Of a stretch of 64,000 nt of DNA, positions 1-13,802 are shown piece by piece. The stretch spans positions 41,891,632 to 41,955,631 of the forward strand of contig OX359246.1 of the NCBI GenBank assembly GCA_947179485.1, given 5' to 3'. A program made the position numbers and the translations under genes. The notes below the pieces were generated by a model. The model was not told the DNA's origin. It made no database searches and saw only the letters and a list, made by a program, of their open reading frames with translations. Positions within the stretch are counted from its first letter, which is position 1, and each line of letters starts with the position of its first letter. The stretch is from Allacma fusca (lineage: Eukaryota > Arthropoda > Collembola > Symphypleona > Sminthuridae).

Positions 1-3000
1 TAAAAGACTACTGATTAAAATAAAACACTAACCAGACCCCTGTTTGTTAACGCCGCATTCATGGTGAGCGCTAGCGAACCTAGAAATGGCGCTTCAAGCG
101 GCGAAAAATGTTTTGACTAAAATAAATAGCAAAAGGGACTTTTGCTTGAAAAAATGGGAGAAGTAAGTAATAAAGGGGTAAAAATAGATGAGGACCAAAT
201 AAAAGACTACTGATTAAAATAAAACACTAACCAGACCCCTGTTTGTTAACGCCGCACTTATGGTGAGCGCTAGCGAACCTAGAAATGGCGCTTCAAGCGG
301 CGAAAAATTTTTTGACTAAAATAAATAGCAAAGGGGGACTTTTGCTTGAAAAAATGGGAGAAGTAAGTAATAAAGGGGTAAAAATAGAGAAGGACCAAAT
401 AAAAGACTACTGATTAAAATAAAACACTAACCAGACCCCTGTTTGTTAACGCCGCACTTATGGTGAGCGCTAGCGAACCTAGAAATGGCGCTTCAAGCGG
501 CGAAAAATATTTTGACTAAAATAAATAGAAAAAGGGGACTTTTGCTTGAAAAAATGGGAGAAGTAAGTAATAAAGGGGTAAAAATAGATGAGGACCAAAT
601 AAAAGACTACTGATTAAAATAAAACACTAACCAGACCCCTGTTTGTTAACGCCGCACTTATGGTGAGCGCTAGCGAACCTAGAAATGGCGCTTCAAGCGG
701 CGAAAAATGTTTTGACTTAAATAAATAGCAAAAGGGACTTTTGCTTGAAAAAATGGGAGAAGTAAGTAATAAAGGGGTAAAAATAGATGAGGACCAAATA
801 AAAGACTACTGATTAAAATAAAACACTAACCAGACCCCTGTTTGTTAACGCCGCACTTATGGTGAGCGCTAGCGAACCTAGAAATGGCGCTTCAAGCGGC
901 GAAAAATTTTTTGACTAAAATAAATAGCAAAGGGGGACTTTTGCTTGAAAAAATGGGAGAAGTAAGTAATAAAGGGGTAAAAATAGAGAAGGACCAAATA
1001 AAAGACTACTGATTAAAATAAAACACTAACCAGACCCCTGTTTGTTAACGCCGCACTTATGGTGAGCGCTAGCGAACCTAGAAATGGCGCTTCAAGCGGC
1101 GAAAAATATTTTGACTAAAATAAATAGCAAAAGGGGACTTTTGCTTGAAAAAATGGGAGAAGTAAGTAATAAAGAGGTAAAAATAGAGGAGGACCAAATA
1201 AAAGACTACTGATTAAAATAAAACACTAACCAGAACCCTGTTTGTTAACGCCGCACTTATGGTGAGCGCTAGCGAACCTAGAAATGGCGCTTCAAGCGGC
1301 GAAAATTTTTTTTACTAAAATAAATAGCAAAAGGGACTTTTGCTTGAAAAAATGGGAGAAGTAAGTAATAAAGGGGTAAAAATAGAGGAGGACCAAATAA
1401 AAGACTACTGATTAAAATAAAACACTAACCAGACCCCTGTTTGTTAACGCCGCTCTTATGGTGAGCGCTAGCGAACCTAGAAATGGCGCTTCAAGCGGCG
1501 AAAAATTTTTTGACTAAAATAAATAGCAAAAGGGGACTTTTGCTTGAAAAAATGGGAGAAGTAAGTAATAAAGGGGTTAAAATAGAGGAGGACCAAATAA
1601 AAGACTACTGATTAAAATAAAACACTAACCAGACCCCTGTTTGTTAACGCCGCACTTATGGTGAGCACTAGCGAACCTACAAATGGCGCTTCAAGTGGAG
1701 AAAAATGTTTTGACTAAAATAAATAGCAAAAGGGGACTTTTGCTTGAAAAAATGGGAGAAGTAAGTAATAAAGGGGTACAAATAGAGGAGGACCAAATAA
1801 AAGACTACTGATTAAAATCAAACACTAACCAGACCCCTGTTTGTTAACGCCGCACTTATGGTGAGCGCTAGCGAACCTAGAAATGGCGCTTCAAGTGGCG
1901 AAAAATGTTTTGACTAAAATAAATAGCAAAAGGGGACGTTTGCTTGAAAAAATGGGAGAAGTAAGTAATAAAGGGGTAAAAATAGAGGAGGACCAAATAA
2001 AAGACTACTGATTAAAATAAACACTAACCAGACCCCTTTTTGTTAACGCCGCACTTATGGTGAGCGCTAGCGAACCTAGAAATGGCGCTTCAAGCGGCGA
2101 AAAATTTTTTGACTAAAATAAATAGCAAAAGGGGACTTTTGCTTGAAAAAATGGGAGAAGTAAGTAATAAAGGGGTAAAAATAGAGGAGGACCAAATAAA
2201 AGACTACTGATTAAAATAAAACACTAACCAGACCCCTGTTTGTTAACGCCGCACTTATGGTGAGCGCTAGCGAACCTAGAAATGGCGTTTCAAGCGGCGA
2301 AAAATTTTTTGACTAAAATAAATAGCAAAAGGGGACTTTTGCTTGAAAAAATGGGAGAAGTAAGTAATAAAGGGGTACAAATAGAGGAGGACCAAATAAA
2401 AGACTACTGATTAAAATCAAACACTAACCAGACCCCTGTTTGTTAACGCCGCACTTATGGTGAGCGCTAGCGAACCTAGAAATGGCGCTTCAAGCGGCGA
2501 AATTTTTTTTGACTAAAATAAATAGCAAAGGGGGACTTTTGCTTGAAAAAATGGGAGAAGTAAGTAATAAAGGGGTAAAAATAGAGGAGGACCAAATAAA
2601 AGACTACTGATTAAAATAAAACACTAACCAGACCCCTGTTTGTTAACGCCGCACTTATGGTGAGCGCTAGCGAACCTAGAAATGGCGTTTCAAGCGGCGA
2701 AAAATTTTTTGACTAAAATAAATAGCAAAAGGGGACTTTTGCTTGAAAAAATGGGAGAAGTAAGTAATAAAGGGGTACAAATAGAGGAGGACCAAATAAA
2801 AGACTACTGATTAAAATCAAACACTAACCAGACCCCTGTTTGTTAACGCCGCACTTATGGTGAGCGCTAGCGAACCTAGAAATGGCGTTTCAAGCGGCGA
2901 AAAATTTTTTGACTAAAATAAATAGCAAAAGGGGAGTTTTGCTTGCAAAAATGGGAGAAGTAAGTAATAAAGGGGTTAAAATAGAGGAGGACCAAATAAA

Positions 3001-5877
3001 AGACTACTGATTAAAATAAAACACTAACCAGACCCCTGTTTGTTAACGCCGCACTTATGGTGAGCGCTAGCGAACCTAGAAATGGCGCTTCAAGCGGCGA
3101 AAAATGTTTTGACTAAAATAAATAGCAAAAGGGGACTTTTGCTTAAAAAAATGGGAGAAGTAAGAAATAAAGGGGTAAAAATAGAGAAGGACCAAATAAA
3201 AGACTACTGATTAAAATAAAACACTAACCAGACCCCTGTTTGTTAACGCCGCACTTATGGTGAGCGCTAGCGAACCTAGAAATGGCGCTTCAAGCGGCGA
3301 AAAATATTTTGACTAAAATGAATAGCAAAAGGGGACTTTTGCTTGAAAAATGGGAGAAGTAAGTAATAAAGGGGTAAAAATAGAGGAGGGCCAAATAAAA
3401 GACTACTGATTAAAATAAAACACTAACCAGACCCCTTTTTTTTAACGCCGCACTTATGGTGAGCGCTAGCGAACCTAGAAATGGCGCTTCAAGCGGCGAA
3501 AAATGTTTTGACTAAAATAAATAGCAAAAGGGGACTTTTGCTTGAAAAAATGGGAGAAGTAAGTAATAAAGGGGTAAAAATATAGGAGGACCAAATAAAA
3601 GACTACTGATTAAAATAAAACACTAACCAGACACTGTTTGTTAACGCCGCACTTATGGTGAGCGCTAGCGAACCTAGAAATGGCGCTTCAAGCGGCGAAA
3701 AATGTTTTGACTAAAATAAATAGCAAAAGGGACTTTTGCTTGAAAAAATGGGAGAAGTAAGTAATAAAGGGGTAAAAATAGATGAGGACCAAATAAAAGA
3801 CTACTGATTAAAATAAAACACTAACCAGACCCCTGTTTGTTAACGCCGCACTTATGGTGAGCGCTAGCGAACCTAGAAATAGCGCTTCAAGCGGCCAAAA
3901 ATTTTTTGACTAAAATAAATAGCAGAGGGGGACTTTTGCTTGAAAAAATGGGAGAAGTAAGTAATAAAGGGGTAAAAATAGAGAAGGACCAAATAAAAGA
4001 CTACTGATTAAAATAAAACACTAACCAGACCCCTGTTTGTTAACGCCGCACTTATGGTGAGCGCTAGCGAACCTAGAAATGGCGCTTCAAGCGGCGAAAA
4101 ATATTTTGACTAAAATAAATAGCAAAAGGGGACTTTTGCTTGAAAAAATGGGAGAAGTAAGTAATAAAGAGGTAAAAATAGAGGAGGACCAAATAAAAGA
4201 CTACTGATTAAAATAAAACACTAACCAGACCCCTGTTTGTTAACGCCGCACTTATGGTGAGCGCTAGCGAACCTAGAAATGGCGCTTCAAGCGGCGAAAA
4301 TTTTTTTTACTAAAATAAATAGCAAAAGGGACTTTTGCTTGAAAAAATGGGAGAAGTAAGTAATAAAGGGGTAAAAATAGAGGAGGACCAAATAAAAGAC
4401 TACTGATTAAAATAAAACACTAACCAGACCCCTGTTTGTTAACGCCGCTCTTATGGTGAGCGCTAGCGAACCTAGAAATGGCGCTTTAAGCGGCGAAAAT
4501 TTTTTTGACTAAAATAAATAGCAAAAGGGGACTTTTGCTTGAAAAAATGGGAGAAGTAAGTAATAAAGGGGTAAAAATAGAGGAGGACCAAATAAAAGAA
4601 TACTGATTAAAATAAAACACTAACCAGACCCCTGTTTGTTAACGCCGCACTTATGGTGAGCGCTAGCGAACCTAGAAATGGCGCTTGAAGCGGCGAAAAT
4701 TTTTTTGACTAAAATAAATAGCAAAGGGGGACTTTTGCTTGAAAAAATGGGAGAAGTAAGTAATTAAGGGGTAAAAATAGAGGAGGACCAAATAAAAGAC
4801 TAATGATTAAAATAAAACACTAACCAGACCCCTGTTTGTTAACGCCGCACTTATGGTGAGCGCTAGCGAACCTAGAAATGGCGCTTCAAGCGGCGAAATT
4901 TTTTTTGACTAAAATAAATAGCAAAGGGGGACTTTTGCTTGAAAAAATGGGAGAAGTAAGTAATAAAGGGGTAAAAATAGAGGAGGACCAAATAAAAGAC
5001 TACTGATTAAAATAAAACACTAACCAGACCCCTGTTTGTTAACGCAACACTTATAGTGAGCGCTAGCGAACCTAGAAATGGCGCTTCAAGCGGCGAAAAA
5101 TTTTTTGACTAAAATAAATAGCAAAAGGGGACTTTTGCTTGAAAAAATGGGAGAAGTAAGTAATGAAGGGGTAAAAATAGAGGAGGACCAAATAAAAGAC
5201 TACTGATTAAAATAAAACACTAACCAGACCCCTGTTTGTTAACGCCGCACTTTTGGTGAGCGCCAGCGAACCTAGAAATGGCGCTTCAAGAGGCGAAAAT
5301 TTTTTTGACTATAATAAATAGCAAAAGGGGACTTTTGCTTGAAAAAATGGGAGAAGAAAGTAATAAAGGGGTAAAAATCGAGGAGGACCAAATAAAAGAC
5401 TACTGATTAAAATAAAACACTAACCAGACCCCTCTTTGTTAACGCCGCACTTATGGTGAGCCCTAGCGAACCTATAAATGGCGCTTCAAGCGGCGAAAAT
5501 TTTTTTGACTATAATAAATAGCAAAAGGGGACTTTTGCTTGAAAAAATGGGAGAAGTAAGTAATAAAGGGGTAAAAATCGAGGAGGACCAAATAAAAGAC
5601 TACTGATTAAAATAAAACACTAACCAGACCCCTCTTTGTTAACGCCGCACTTATGGTGAGCGCTAGCGAACCTAGAAATGGCGCTTCAAGCGGCGAAAAA
5701 TGTTTTGAGTAAAATGAATAGCATAAGGGGATTTTTGCTTGAAAAAATGGGAGAAGTAAGTAATAAAGGGGTAAAAATAGAGGAGGGCCAAATAAAAGAC
5801 TACTGATTAAAATAAAACACTAACCAGACCCCTGTTTGTTAACGCCGCACTTATGGTGAGCGCTAGCGAACCTAGAA
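1..5877. repeat. Satellite array, ~200-bp unit, about 29 copies
   Basis: Near-identical units repeat every 199-200 bp from the first base until about 5877, where the last copy is cut off. Each unit has an AT-rich part and a GC-richer core containing the palindrome CGCTAGCG and the short hairpin CGCTTCAAGCG. Copies differ by scattered substitutions, small indels in the T-run before GACT, and variants such as GATGAGG/GAGAAGG/GAGGAGG near the unit end. There is no coding potential. The array starts before the window, so its true size is unknown. Confidence 0.97.
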
Positions 5878-5989
5878 CCTGTGAATTCAATTGTTGAGAT
5901 CATCTTACGCAGGACGGTGTTTTTATTATAGTTAAAAATTGTAAATCCTTCCCAATGTCATTCACCATGGGATACTTATTGTCCGAGCA

Positions 5990-6990
5990 TTCGATAAATA
6001 GATACATGAATATGTAAAAATTCAGTTTGAAATATGCCCTGTGTGTATATTTAATTTAACAGCTTTTCAGTCCCGGACTCAAAGATTTTAAGAAAAGGCT
6101 GGTCCCTTCTAGGGTCAGTCTCAGTTGAGCATCTGTAGTTGACTGGGGGAGCTTGAGCTTCCAGCTCATCATCCAACGTGTCATCTCTGCATTAAATAAA
6201 AACAACGGACGCATTAGAAAAGTGGGAAGAAAAATTGACAAAATATCCCATAAGAATCAATTAAACGTTTATTTTTTTTAATATACAGTTATTGATTTTT
6301 AAAATAACGTTAGCAATATAAATGTTAAGTAAATGACTGGATGTACAATTACACAGGCGTTACCAAATAACGTACTCTAAACTTTTCCATCGTTGTAATA
6401 CGTGATCGAATGTGTAATTATCAGACATTGTTTCGAGTCTGAGAAGCAACGTTTCCTCCACAACCTCACTTTACAAATAGTTTCTCACAACTATTATAAT
6501 AAAGTACGAGTTGTAAAATAAAAGCCCAGTTGGTGTACGAGGTTGGAGGAAACGTCAAAAGGATTGAAGGCAAAATGTTTCCCTGACCGCTACTATCAGC
6601 ACTTCATTATTCGTATAAAATAAGGCGGAACATTTTATTTTTAATACGCTCAAAATTTGACCCGTGTCCCTTAAACCATATCAATACAGTATTCGCTAGT
6701 GACTTTTAATATGTTGGTTAACCGAAAGGAAATCAAAAGTTTATTTCCATATTCCTTGTACGCAGTTAATCTTATCATTACACTTGCAGAGAAAAAAATA
6801 TTGCAGGCTCATTTTACAAAGTATATAAAAGTATGGGTTAAAATTTGCACCTACATATATACTTGCATATACATAAATAGTCTATACACACATATATCCA
6901 TTTTGATTCTGGAATACAATTTTTCTGTAGTACGGGTGTTATTTCAAACATTTAATAAAATATAAGTGGCAAAATTTTAATGGGGACGAT
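5990..6990 (-). pseudogene. Inverted, decayed copy of the 5' end of the Munc13-4-like gene
   Basis: Read on the minus strand, this stretch aligns with about 14780-15800 on the plus strand, including upstream non-coding DNA and the first two coding exons. The exon 1 copy (start codon at 6428-6426) keeps the reading frame and many synonymous differences, which suggests it was once under selection. Its splice donor reads TT instead of GT. The exon 2 copy (about 6186-6060) keeps the acceptor and the frame, with a conserved [11 protein letters not shown] core, but again lacks the GT donor at the expected place. Exon 3 and everything after it are missing, and the copy stops close to the satellite edge. 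It cannot make a Munc13 protein. Confidence 0.8.
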
Positions 6991-8749
6991 TAATATAGAG
7001 AATCAAATGGAGAATATTTTTGGGACCCCATTGCATTCTTCATTTTGCGTCAACATAGTTATGCTTATAACAAACTCAATAGATGTATTTCTCAAAGCAA
7101 TTACGAAGGAAAGCAGTAACCGATGTCTCGAAATGTTGCATTTTATTTTTCTGGGATCCCAATTGTTTAAGTGACAAATTTGGAAATAAAACCCAGTAAA
7201 ACGGTTGAAGTTCAAAACTGGCCTCATTACAAACTCCGAAAGATTGATTCTTACTCAAAGAGAAATCGAAGACGTGGACTCACATCAATACAAAGTCATT
7301 TGCTGCAAGCTTTTAGCAAATGGAATTCCCTTCGAAAACAGCGTTTGACATTTGAATTTATTAAAATCCCGTCATACTTCTTGTGGGCGACGACGACAGA
7401 CCAATAATGGTCATGACCTACGATTTTGTCCAAGCAGTATCCAAAATATAAAACGTAACAACGATCCTCGACATTTCTATACTAACAAAATTGGGCAAAT
7501 CCAAGAATGGAAGCCGGGAGGGTTTTATAAGTTCTGGTGACAGGAAAAGGACGTTCTAGCTGGTATTGCATTAATTCCATCCCGTTTTGAAGTACTGGTT
7601 TTTAGCTCTAGCAACGACACAGAACCATCTGACAAAATCTATCTGACAATCTTGGTACCATTTTCAGAATTTATAGATGCAAGCCCAATTATACCACACA
7701 TAGCACGTTTATTTGCTATCATAATACTTTTTTATGGCCTCCAGGTCCGGCAATTCTACGGTAGCAACCTCATTTCATTTTTAATATTTCCGGCTTCCGG
7801 AACCCAAAGTTATCCATTGGTCATTCGAGGACCTATATTTGCGGCGCATTGATCATGGATTAGGTGAGGTGTTTTTCTCGTATGTATACGGGCTGAACCC
7901 TTTGGTAATCTCTGCAAAAATTCTTTCGTGTCTGGTGTTAGAGGAAAAAGCAGTAATTTTGGAAAACGGGTTTTATATCCAAGAGTCTTGGAATGGATGT
8001 TTTGCCCAAGTGATGGAAAGTGAAGGACAATGATTTTCTGTATGTATGTACATAAATATATGCCGCGGTTAGAGCGGCAAAGATCTGACGGAACCGTTTC
8101 CAGGGAAGGATTAAGGAACTTGATCCGATTGCTGTTTACCAAAAACTATTCCGGTCGGATATTTCTAGAACATCGTTAGTTGGTCATTTGTATTGACATT
8201 GTGGCGAGGAGGAGTTAAACTGATTGAACTCCAAAGAAACAAGTATTTAACTTCAATTAACTTCAACTAATTCGAAAATGTAAACTTTTTAAATGTAAAA
8301 ATTTTACACTTTAACTTTATTTAGTCGACTTAGGTACAATTACTTCATCTAGGTACAAACAGAAACAAAAACTAGCGGTAGAACTATCCTCTAAATATTC
8401 TGTTGGTATATTTGATGCATCTGTGTATGCATTTATTTATGCACGATCTATTTACTACAATATATTGTAGAATGAAGTGTAAAAGTCTTTCATTTGACGG
8501 GTTACATAAATAATTTTTTTACAAAAATAATCTTAACAAAAACGGAAGTGTCAAAACGTCAATAATAAATTGGTTGGCCAATGTAAAAGACATGGTAAAC
8601 TTTGTTTTCTTCAGCTTTCTTCAGTCAGAATAAATCAAATGATTGTATAAAATGTTAAAATGATTTTACATAGAAGATTTAAATGCAGTCATTTTGAGAA
8701 ATGACACAAAGCCGATGAGTTGAATACATCGAATGCAGACAGGAAACAT
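6991..8749. other. Intergenic, no gene recognised
   Basis: Short ORFs occur on both strands but none has splice context, domain features or a partner copy elsewhere in the window. This could contain old transposon debris; I see no clear terminal repeats. Confidence 0.5.
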
Positions 8750-11405
8750 TCAAAGAGTGCAAATCATGACAGTCAGAACTGCCTTGGGCCCATTGGTCAT
8801 GGATACTTTCGCCCGGAGGTTTCGTACTTCGACAACCTGCTCACCGTGTAACGCCTAAACATAATATTCTTTCATTAATGCTGACAAGGAATCAGGTTAA
8901 TTATATGATGACAACTGAAAACAGTAATTTTGTAACAAAAAAAACTGAGTAAAGCAGAAAAAGCTATAACACTTGCCTGAGAAAATTTGCAATCAGGTCG
9001 GGTCCGCCACTCTTTAGGATTAATCATGGATTTCATGAGTGCAAAATTTGTAGGTATATCAAAAGGGACAAAGGCAACCGCAAATTTACACCCGCCGTTG
9101 AACACTTGGAAGACCAGAGACAGGCGAAGGTCACTCGAGCCAATGCGGTAGGAAAATATCCCTTGCATGTTTCTGTTGACAAAAATGAAGTGTCAATGAG
9201 CTGAAGTATATACAAGAAAATCAGAGAAGTATTTTTACTTACAAATCATCGGAAGTACAGAAAGCTTCACGAGTTTTCGGCATAATAGTTGGCACCAAAA
9301 ACCTACGCACGTCTGATCGGATTTCCCAAGACAGTTCCTTCATTGGCACTCCCAAACCATTATCTTAGAATAGAACACGACATTGTTACTTATTGTAAGG
9401 TGTCTATTTTTTCATTGCCAATCGAATAATTTTAGGTCAGCAAGTCAATGTAATCCAGAGACAAAAGACTTACGAAACATTACAACACATCCGAACTGCT
9501 TCTTGATACAAGACATAAAATTAGTCAAGCTTTTTCCAAGCAATGTTTTTCCATCTAAAAGACTACTGAACCACTTCTCTTCGAAAGCCAGCTCCATAGA
9601 ATTTTCAGTCCAAGATTTAGAACCGTTTTTAACCACCTCCACAGACATCACCGACCGGTTGCCCCAAGTTATTTTTGCCCGAGCAAGCAGATTTTTAAGC
9701 ATAATTACGGTCTTGCTTCGGTCACACTGCCAATTAATATAGTACTCTCACAAAAGTTATTCTTAAAATTGCCCATACCAAAATAATTGTGAACAATGCG
9801 TAGAGCCAAAAACCTTGCGAAAACTAACAACGTAACTTTATTACTTACGAGTAGCTACATATATTAGTACTAAACATAGGCATTTGGTAACTACCTGTTT
9901 ATCCGGGCGCTTTCTATCCACATACTCCGACGACTGCATATACACCAGTAAATCTTTACTGACAGGAATGTCACTAGGACAGACGGCTATTCCTACTCTA
10001 TTGCCCGAAGAATAAACGTAATAGTAGATGACGAGACGGAGATCCGACTTTTCAATGCGGTACGAAATGATTCCTTCCAGTTTCTCATCACTAGAATTTG
10101 CAAATATTACGACAGTGCATACAAAAATTAGGTGGTCTATGCTATTAAATACTTATATATAAGTACTAATATAAAATTGAAGCTCGTTCAAATATAAGGC
10201 TATGAGGCGCATGACGGCATGACCTCACACAACTTGCCGTCACTTATTTGCCGTGTCCTTCCTTTCATCAAATCGCTTCGTCCTTACAATCTATTTTTAC
10301 GTGTAAAATACAGTGAGGCCACAGGGTTCTTTAACTATTCCCGAAACCCTTTAAAACCGTTTTCGCACATAATGTTATTTTTAAACGAACCTTAACAAAT
10401 TGAGCACACAAGTCAAGAACAAATAATTTACCCAGATGTGTTGACCAAAAAGAATTCTCTTGATCCGCCCAATATTACTGAAGGAACTGGTTCTTCTGCT
10501 CCATCCCTACATGTTTCCCCATTTACAAACGTTGAGTCTGTAAGATTGGCTGTTGAACAAAAATATTTAAAAAACTTAATCTTGTATTTACTTAATTATT
10601 TAAACACACACTTGTAGACTCAGAAAAACTCAAAATCTAAAACAACTTACTAATTTCAACACCTAGACAGTAAAAGTCTCGTGAGTCTTTAACAAGCGAA
10701 ATGACTTTAGAATTCTTTCCTTCAGTTCCATTCCCAAGCTCGTCGTTATGAGGAACAAGTCTAGATATCTCCTGATACAAGGACTCCTGAAAGTCCTCAT
10801 TACTAATAATTTCCATATCATTTAATTCAATTTTAGGAACCTTCTTCGGTGGTTCCATACTTTCCATAATTAATCGCTTTTTAGTGCACACAGAATTACA
10901 GTTTTGTGTGTTAAAATTATTCCCATCACCCTCAACGACAGTATTGATGCCTTTCAGATCATGTTTGAGATTTTGAACCTCTGAAGCAACTGCGTTCAGT
11001 GATTGCCGTAGCGTCAGCACTGGGTTATTGTCGACAGGTAATGCAAATTCTTCCTTTATAACTGTTCCTATGAGCTCTTGCTTGATAGCTTTAATATCTA
11101 AGCTGATTTCTGAAAGCGTTTGAGCCACAGCTTGAGATTCTGCCTTTTCATTTACACCATTTGAAAGATCCTGATGTAAGACTAAGCTGCTGCTGTTGTC
11201 CAGTCGGAGCAAAGGTATCAGCTCTGTTTTCAACTCTTTCATTATCGAGTCTTTCAGTTCAGTTCTGTAATAAAAACAATGACTTTCCTCTGTAATTGTT
11301 CTACATTCTAGTAATAATTCCATATTCCAATACCCTGTGAATTGCTTAAATTATTGAAGAGGTATTTACAACTCAAAACACTTACAAATCCACCGTGATA
11401 CTCAT
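8750..11405 (-). CDS. Two tandem beta-rich domains, possibly actinoporin-like; 8 exons, 540 aa
   Basis: Coding exons in order are 11405-11386, 11264-10651, 10549-10432, 10090-9895, 9726-9474, 9363-9243, 9172-8977 and 8854-8750 (stop TGA). Phases agree throughout. All introns are GT-AG except the last, which uses a GC donor (CAG|GCAAGT). Residues 1-200 form a charged helical region with no signal peptide and a basic patch (KKRLIMESMEPPKKVPK). Two homologous domains follow, at about 203-345 and 385-540. Each has a GI(I/F)SYRI strand, a P-x-DIP motif and a final NL-AR/RA strand. Strand order and the Pro-x-Asp motif recall the actinoporin-like pore-forming superfamily, which includes non-toxin members. 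This placement is from pattern recognition only. The exon structure is well supported; the family call is not. Confidence 0.6.
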
Positions 11406-12720
11406 GATATCCCTGGAACCCAACAGTAAGCAACCGAGCTTCACAAAATATTAATTAAGACTCCACTTGACCCGGTCAACGTTCTAATTGAAATTCAGTC
11501 AGGCAGAGGTCCGAACATCCACAAAATATAAGAATCTTCCACTCGTTCTTCATCAAGCTACACAGACTCGACGCGCCGTCTTAAGGTTTCACCAACATCA
11601 AATGTCCCGGGTATCATACTGCGTATCCACTAAAAATTAAATGACAATTAATTACTCACACATGCTCCCACCCCATAATTATTACAGCTTCCATAAATAA
11701 ACACAAAAAATAAATCAACCAGTCCTATTCAAAATACAAAAAAAATATCCACATAAATAAGTACTCATTACATTTCCGACACTCAACACAAAAGTATACC
11801 CACTACATGTAAACAAATCCCATTCAAAATTTACCCAACAAAAAAAATATAGTCCCACTTCAAAAATATAAAGTACCTAAAATCACTTCAACATTCACTA
11901 CCTCCACTATAATTTATGCTCCCAAAATTAAATCAAACAATTATGCAATAATTATTCCGTAACAACGTAAGTACATACAAGAGCTAATGTCACAATATTT
12001 GAACCTTAATTTTAAATAACCAATAAAGTTATACTATACGATTTAAAAACGTTAAAGCATACTGAGACACAAACACTCACTCAGTAATAATTATTATTGT
12101 AAAGGCTTAAAATTATAAAAACTTCAAAGGAATTGTGATGGTAAAGAACTTTCATTCCAGCTGAGGTCCTGGGTTTAGTACTTTTGTATTTGTGTAATAA
12201 ACAACGAACCGATTTACAATTTCAAAGGTTTCTTTCAATATTCATGTATTATTATTATTTAAAGACACTCCTATAAACTTAATGTTATTGCTTCAATTAA
12301 AAATAGACAACACGGAGAAATGATAACTTACGAGACGACTCCGCACAGACACGGTCTGAAGACTTGTTTTGTTTAACTTTAAATTGTGCACGTGCGTTAA
12401 AAATAGTATTTGTGAAATAGTAGAGCTTGTTCCAGTGGCAGTTATTTTTGATGCATACGATTTTGGAGTAAACTGTACATAAAGGAACACCGGCTTTTAT
12501 TGTTTATATTGTCACAGGCACAGGACCGAGTCTATATAGAGTGTGTAGGAAAAATGCAGGAATTCATAGTCAGAACGCAACCAAAGATACATTCCCTTCG
12601 CCCTTCTTTTTCAGCAGCAGCAGTTTCAGAGGCCTCAGCCCTTCACAGTTTCCTTCCAGAGACCGTAACTGCAACCAATGAGCCAAGTAGATCTACTCTG
12701 CCCGTGTAATTACTTCTTTG
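11406..12720. other. Intergenic, AT-rich upstream region
   Basis: It lies upstream of the minus-strand tandem-domain gene and probably holds its promoter and 5' UTR. The sequence is A-rich from about 11640 to 12010. I see no convincing exon, RNA gene or repeat. Confidence 0.4.
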
Positions 12721-12726
12721 CAGGCA

Positions 12727-13802
12727 CTAGTGCTGGGACTGGTCCGGTCCGGACCAAAAATTTAGGTCTGGTCTTTGCTCAGACCTTTGGTCCTGGGCCC
12801 GGGCTTAAGTTTTTAGGAGCTCTTGACGAATTTTGATACAAAATGAATACAGAATCGTTTTGAGTAGCAAATTAAGAATCTGAAAGAAGTTTTGGTCACT
12901 ACTGTAGCTGATCACTGTGAACTTTATTTCCGTGAGCACACTTGCACTTGTTTAGCTAGAATGTTTACATATTAAAGATTTTTTAATTAATTAAATCACA
13001 TCAAAGTTTCCATATTTTTAGTAGGTTAGGCTTTCAATTTTAGACCACTGATCACAACCTTTACCTGTTGATGCCTTTTTCAATTATTTTGGAGTTTTTG
13101 TATTTTTGGATGGGGTAGGCTCTCAATTTTAGTCCCTGATTTTTTGATTAACTTTTTTTGATTAACTGACCAGGTTGATTTTTGATTTATGACGGTCAGG
13201 TTAGGTTTTGTTTGCTTGGCATGACGTATGTTACGCTCAACCTCTAAATTAAATTATTGTTGTGAACATGACCTTTGACCTCTCCTATCTCGGATACTAG
13301 AAGTTTGCTGACCGAAATTCTTGAGGGTTCTTAATCTGCTAGTTACATAGTGCCTGTGTAGAGCATAGCAATTTTGATTAAAATCCGTGAGAAGCTAGTA
13401 AAGTTAACGTGTTACCTGGTCCGGTCCGGTTTTTAGCTTTGTCTTTGGTCTGGTCCGGTGTAAAGGGTACGACCATTTGAAATTGTCTGCTTCAAAATCT
13501 TGGATCAGACGTCTAGGACCGTTATTATGTAAGGTCCAGACTGGTTCATTTGGTCGGAACAAATCACAAAACTCGATGGGCTTTTGCGCTCCAATTCGCC
13601 TGGAAAGTCTAGGCGAGAGTATGGAATAAATGGAATAGATGCGCAAGTTTTAGCACAGCACTAGACCATTTTGTGTCTTCAACGACGATATATGTCTCTG
13701 ACCCAGGAAATCCCCCGAACCCCAAGCACCCCGGTCCGAGTGCGTGGAACAGACCATACGAAATGATCCTGTGCTTGGACCAGACCGGAACATTCCCAGC
13801 TT
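12727..13802. mobile_element. Probable degenerate non-autonomous DNA transposon with GGTCCGG-rich ends
   Basis: The left end (AGTGCTGGGACTGGTCCGG) and the reverse complement of the right end (AAAGCTGGGAATGTTCCGG) match imperfectly and are inverted. The motif GGTCCGGTCCGG recurs internally near 12742 and 13419. Many hAT-type elements have CAGTGCTGGGA-like ends. I cannot see a target-site duplication and there is no transposase ORF, so the ends are approximate. Confidence 0.4.

Noticed and set aside
1..5877. Regular repeats resembling a CRISPR array or tandem RNA genes
   Set aside because: The whole ~200-bp unit is repeated, with no unique spacers, and it matches no 5S or other RNA gene pattern I know. 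It is a eukaryotic satellite.
6699..6965. 88-aa plus-strand ORF
   Set aside because: It lies in the non-coding part of the inverted duplication, and the matching DNA in the other arm does not preserve the frame.
7810..8142. 110-aa minus-strand ORF
   Set aside because: No recognisable motif, no splice partner and biased low-complexity content; not supported as a gene.
12500..12709. 69-aa plus-strand ORF
   Set aside because: No ATG-based context, splice signals or similarity; probably chance.
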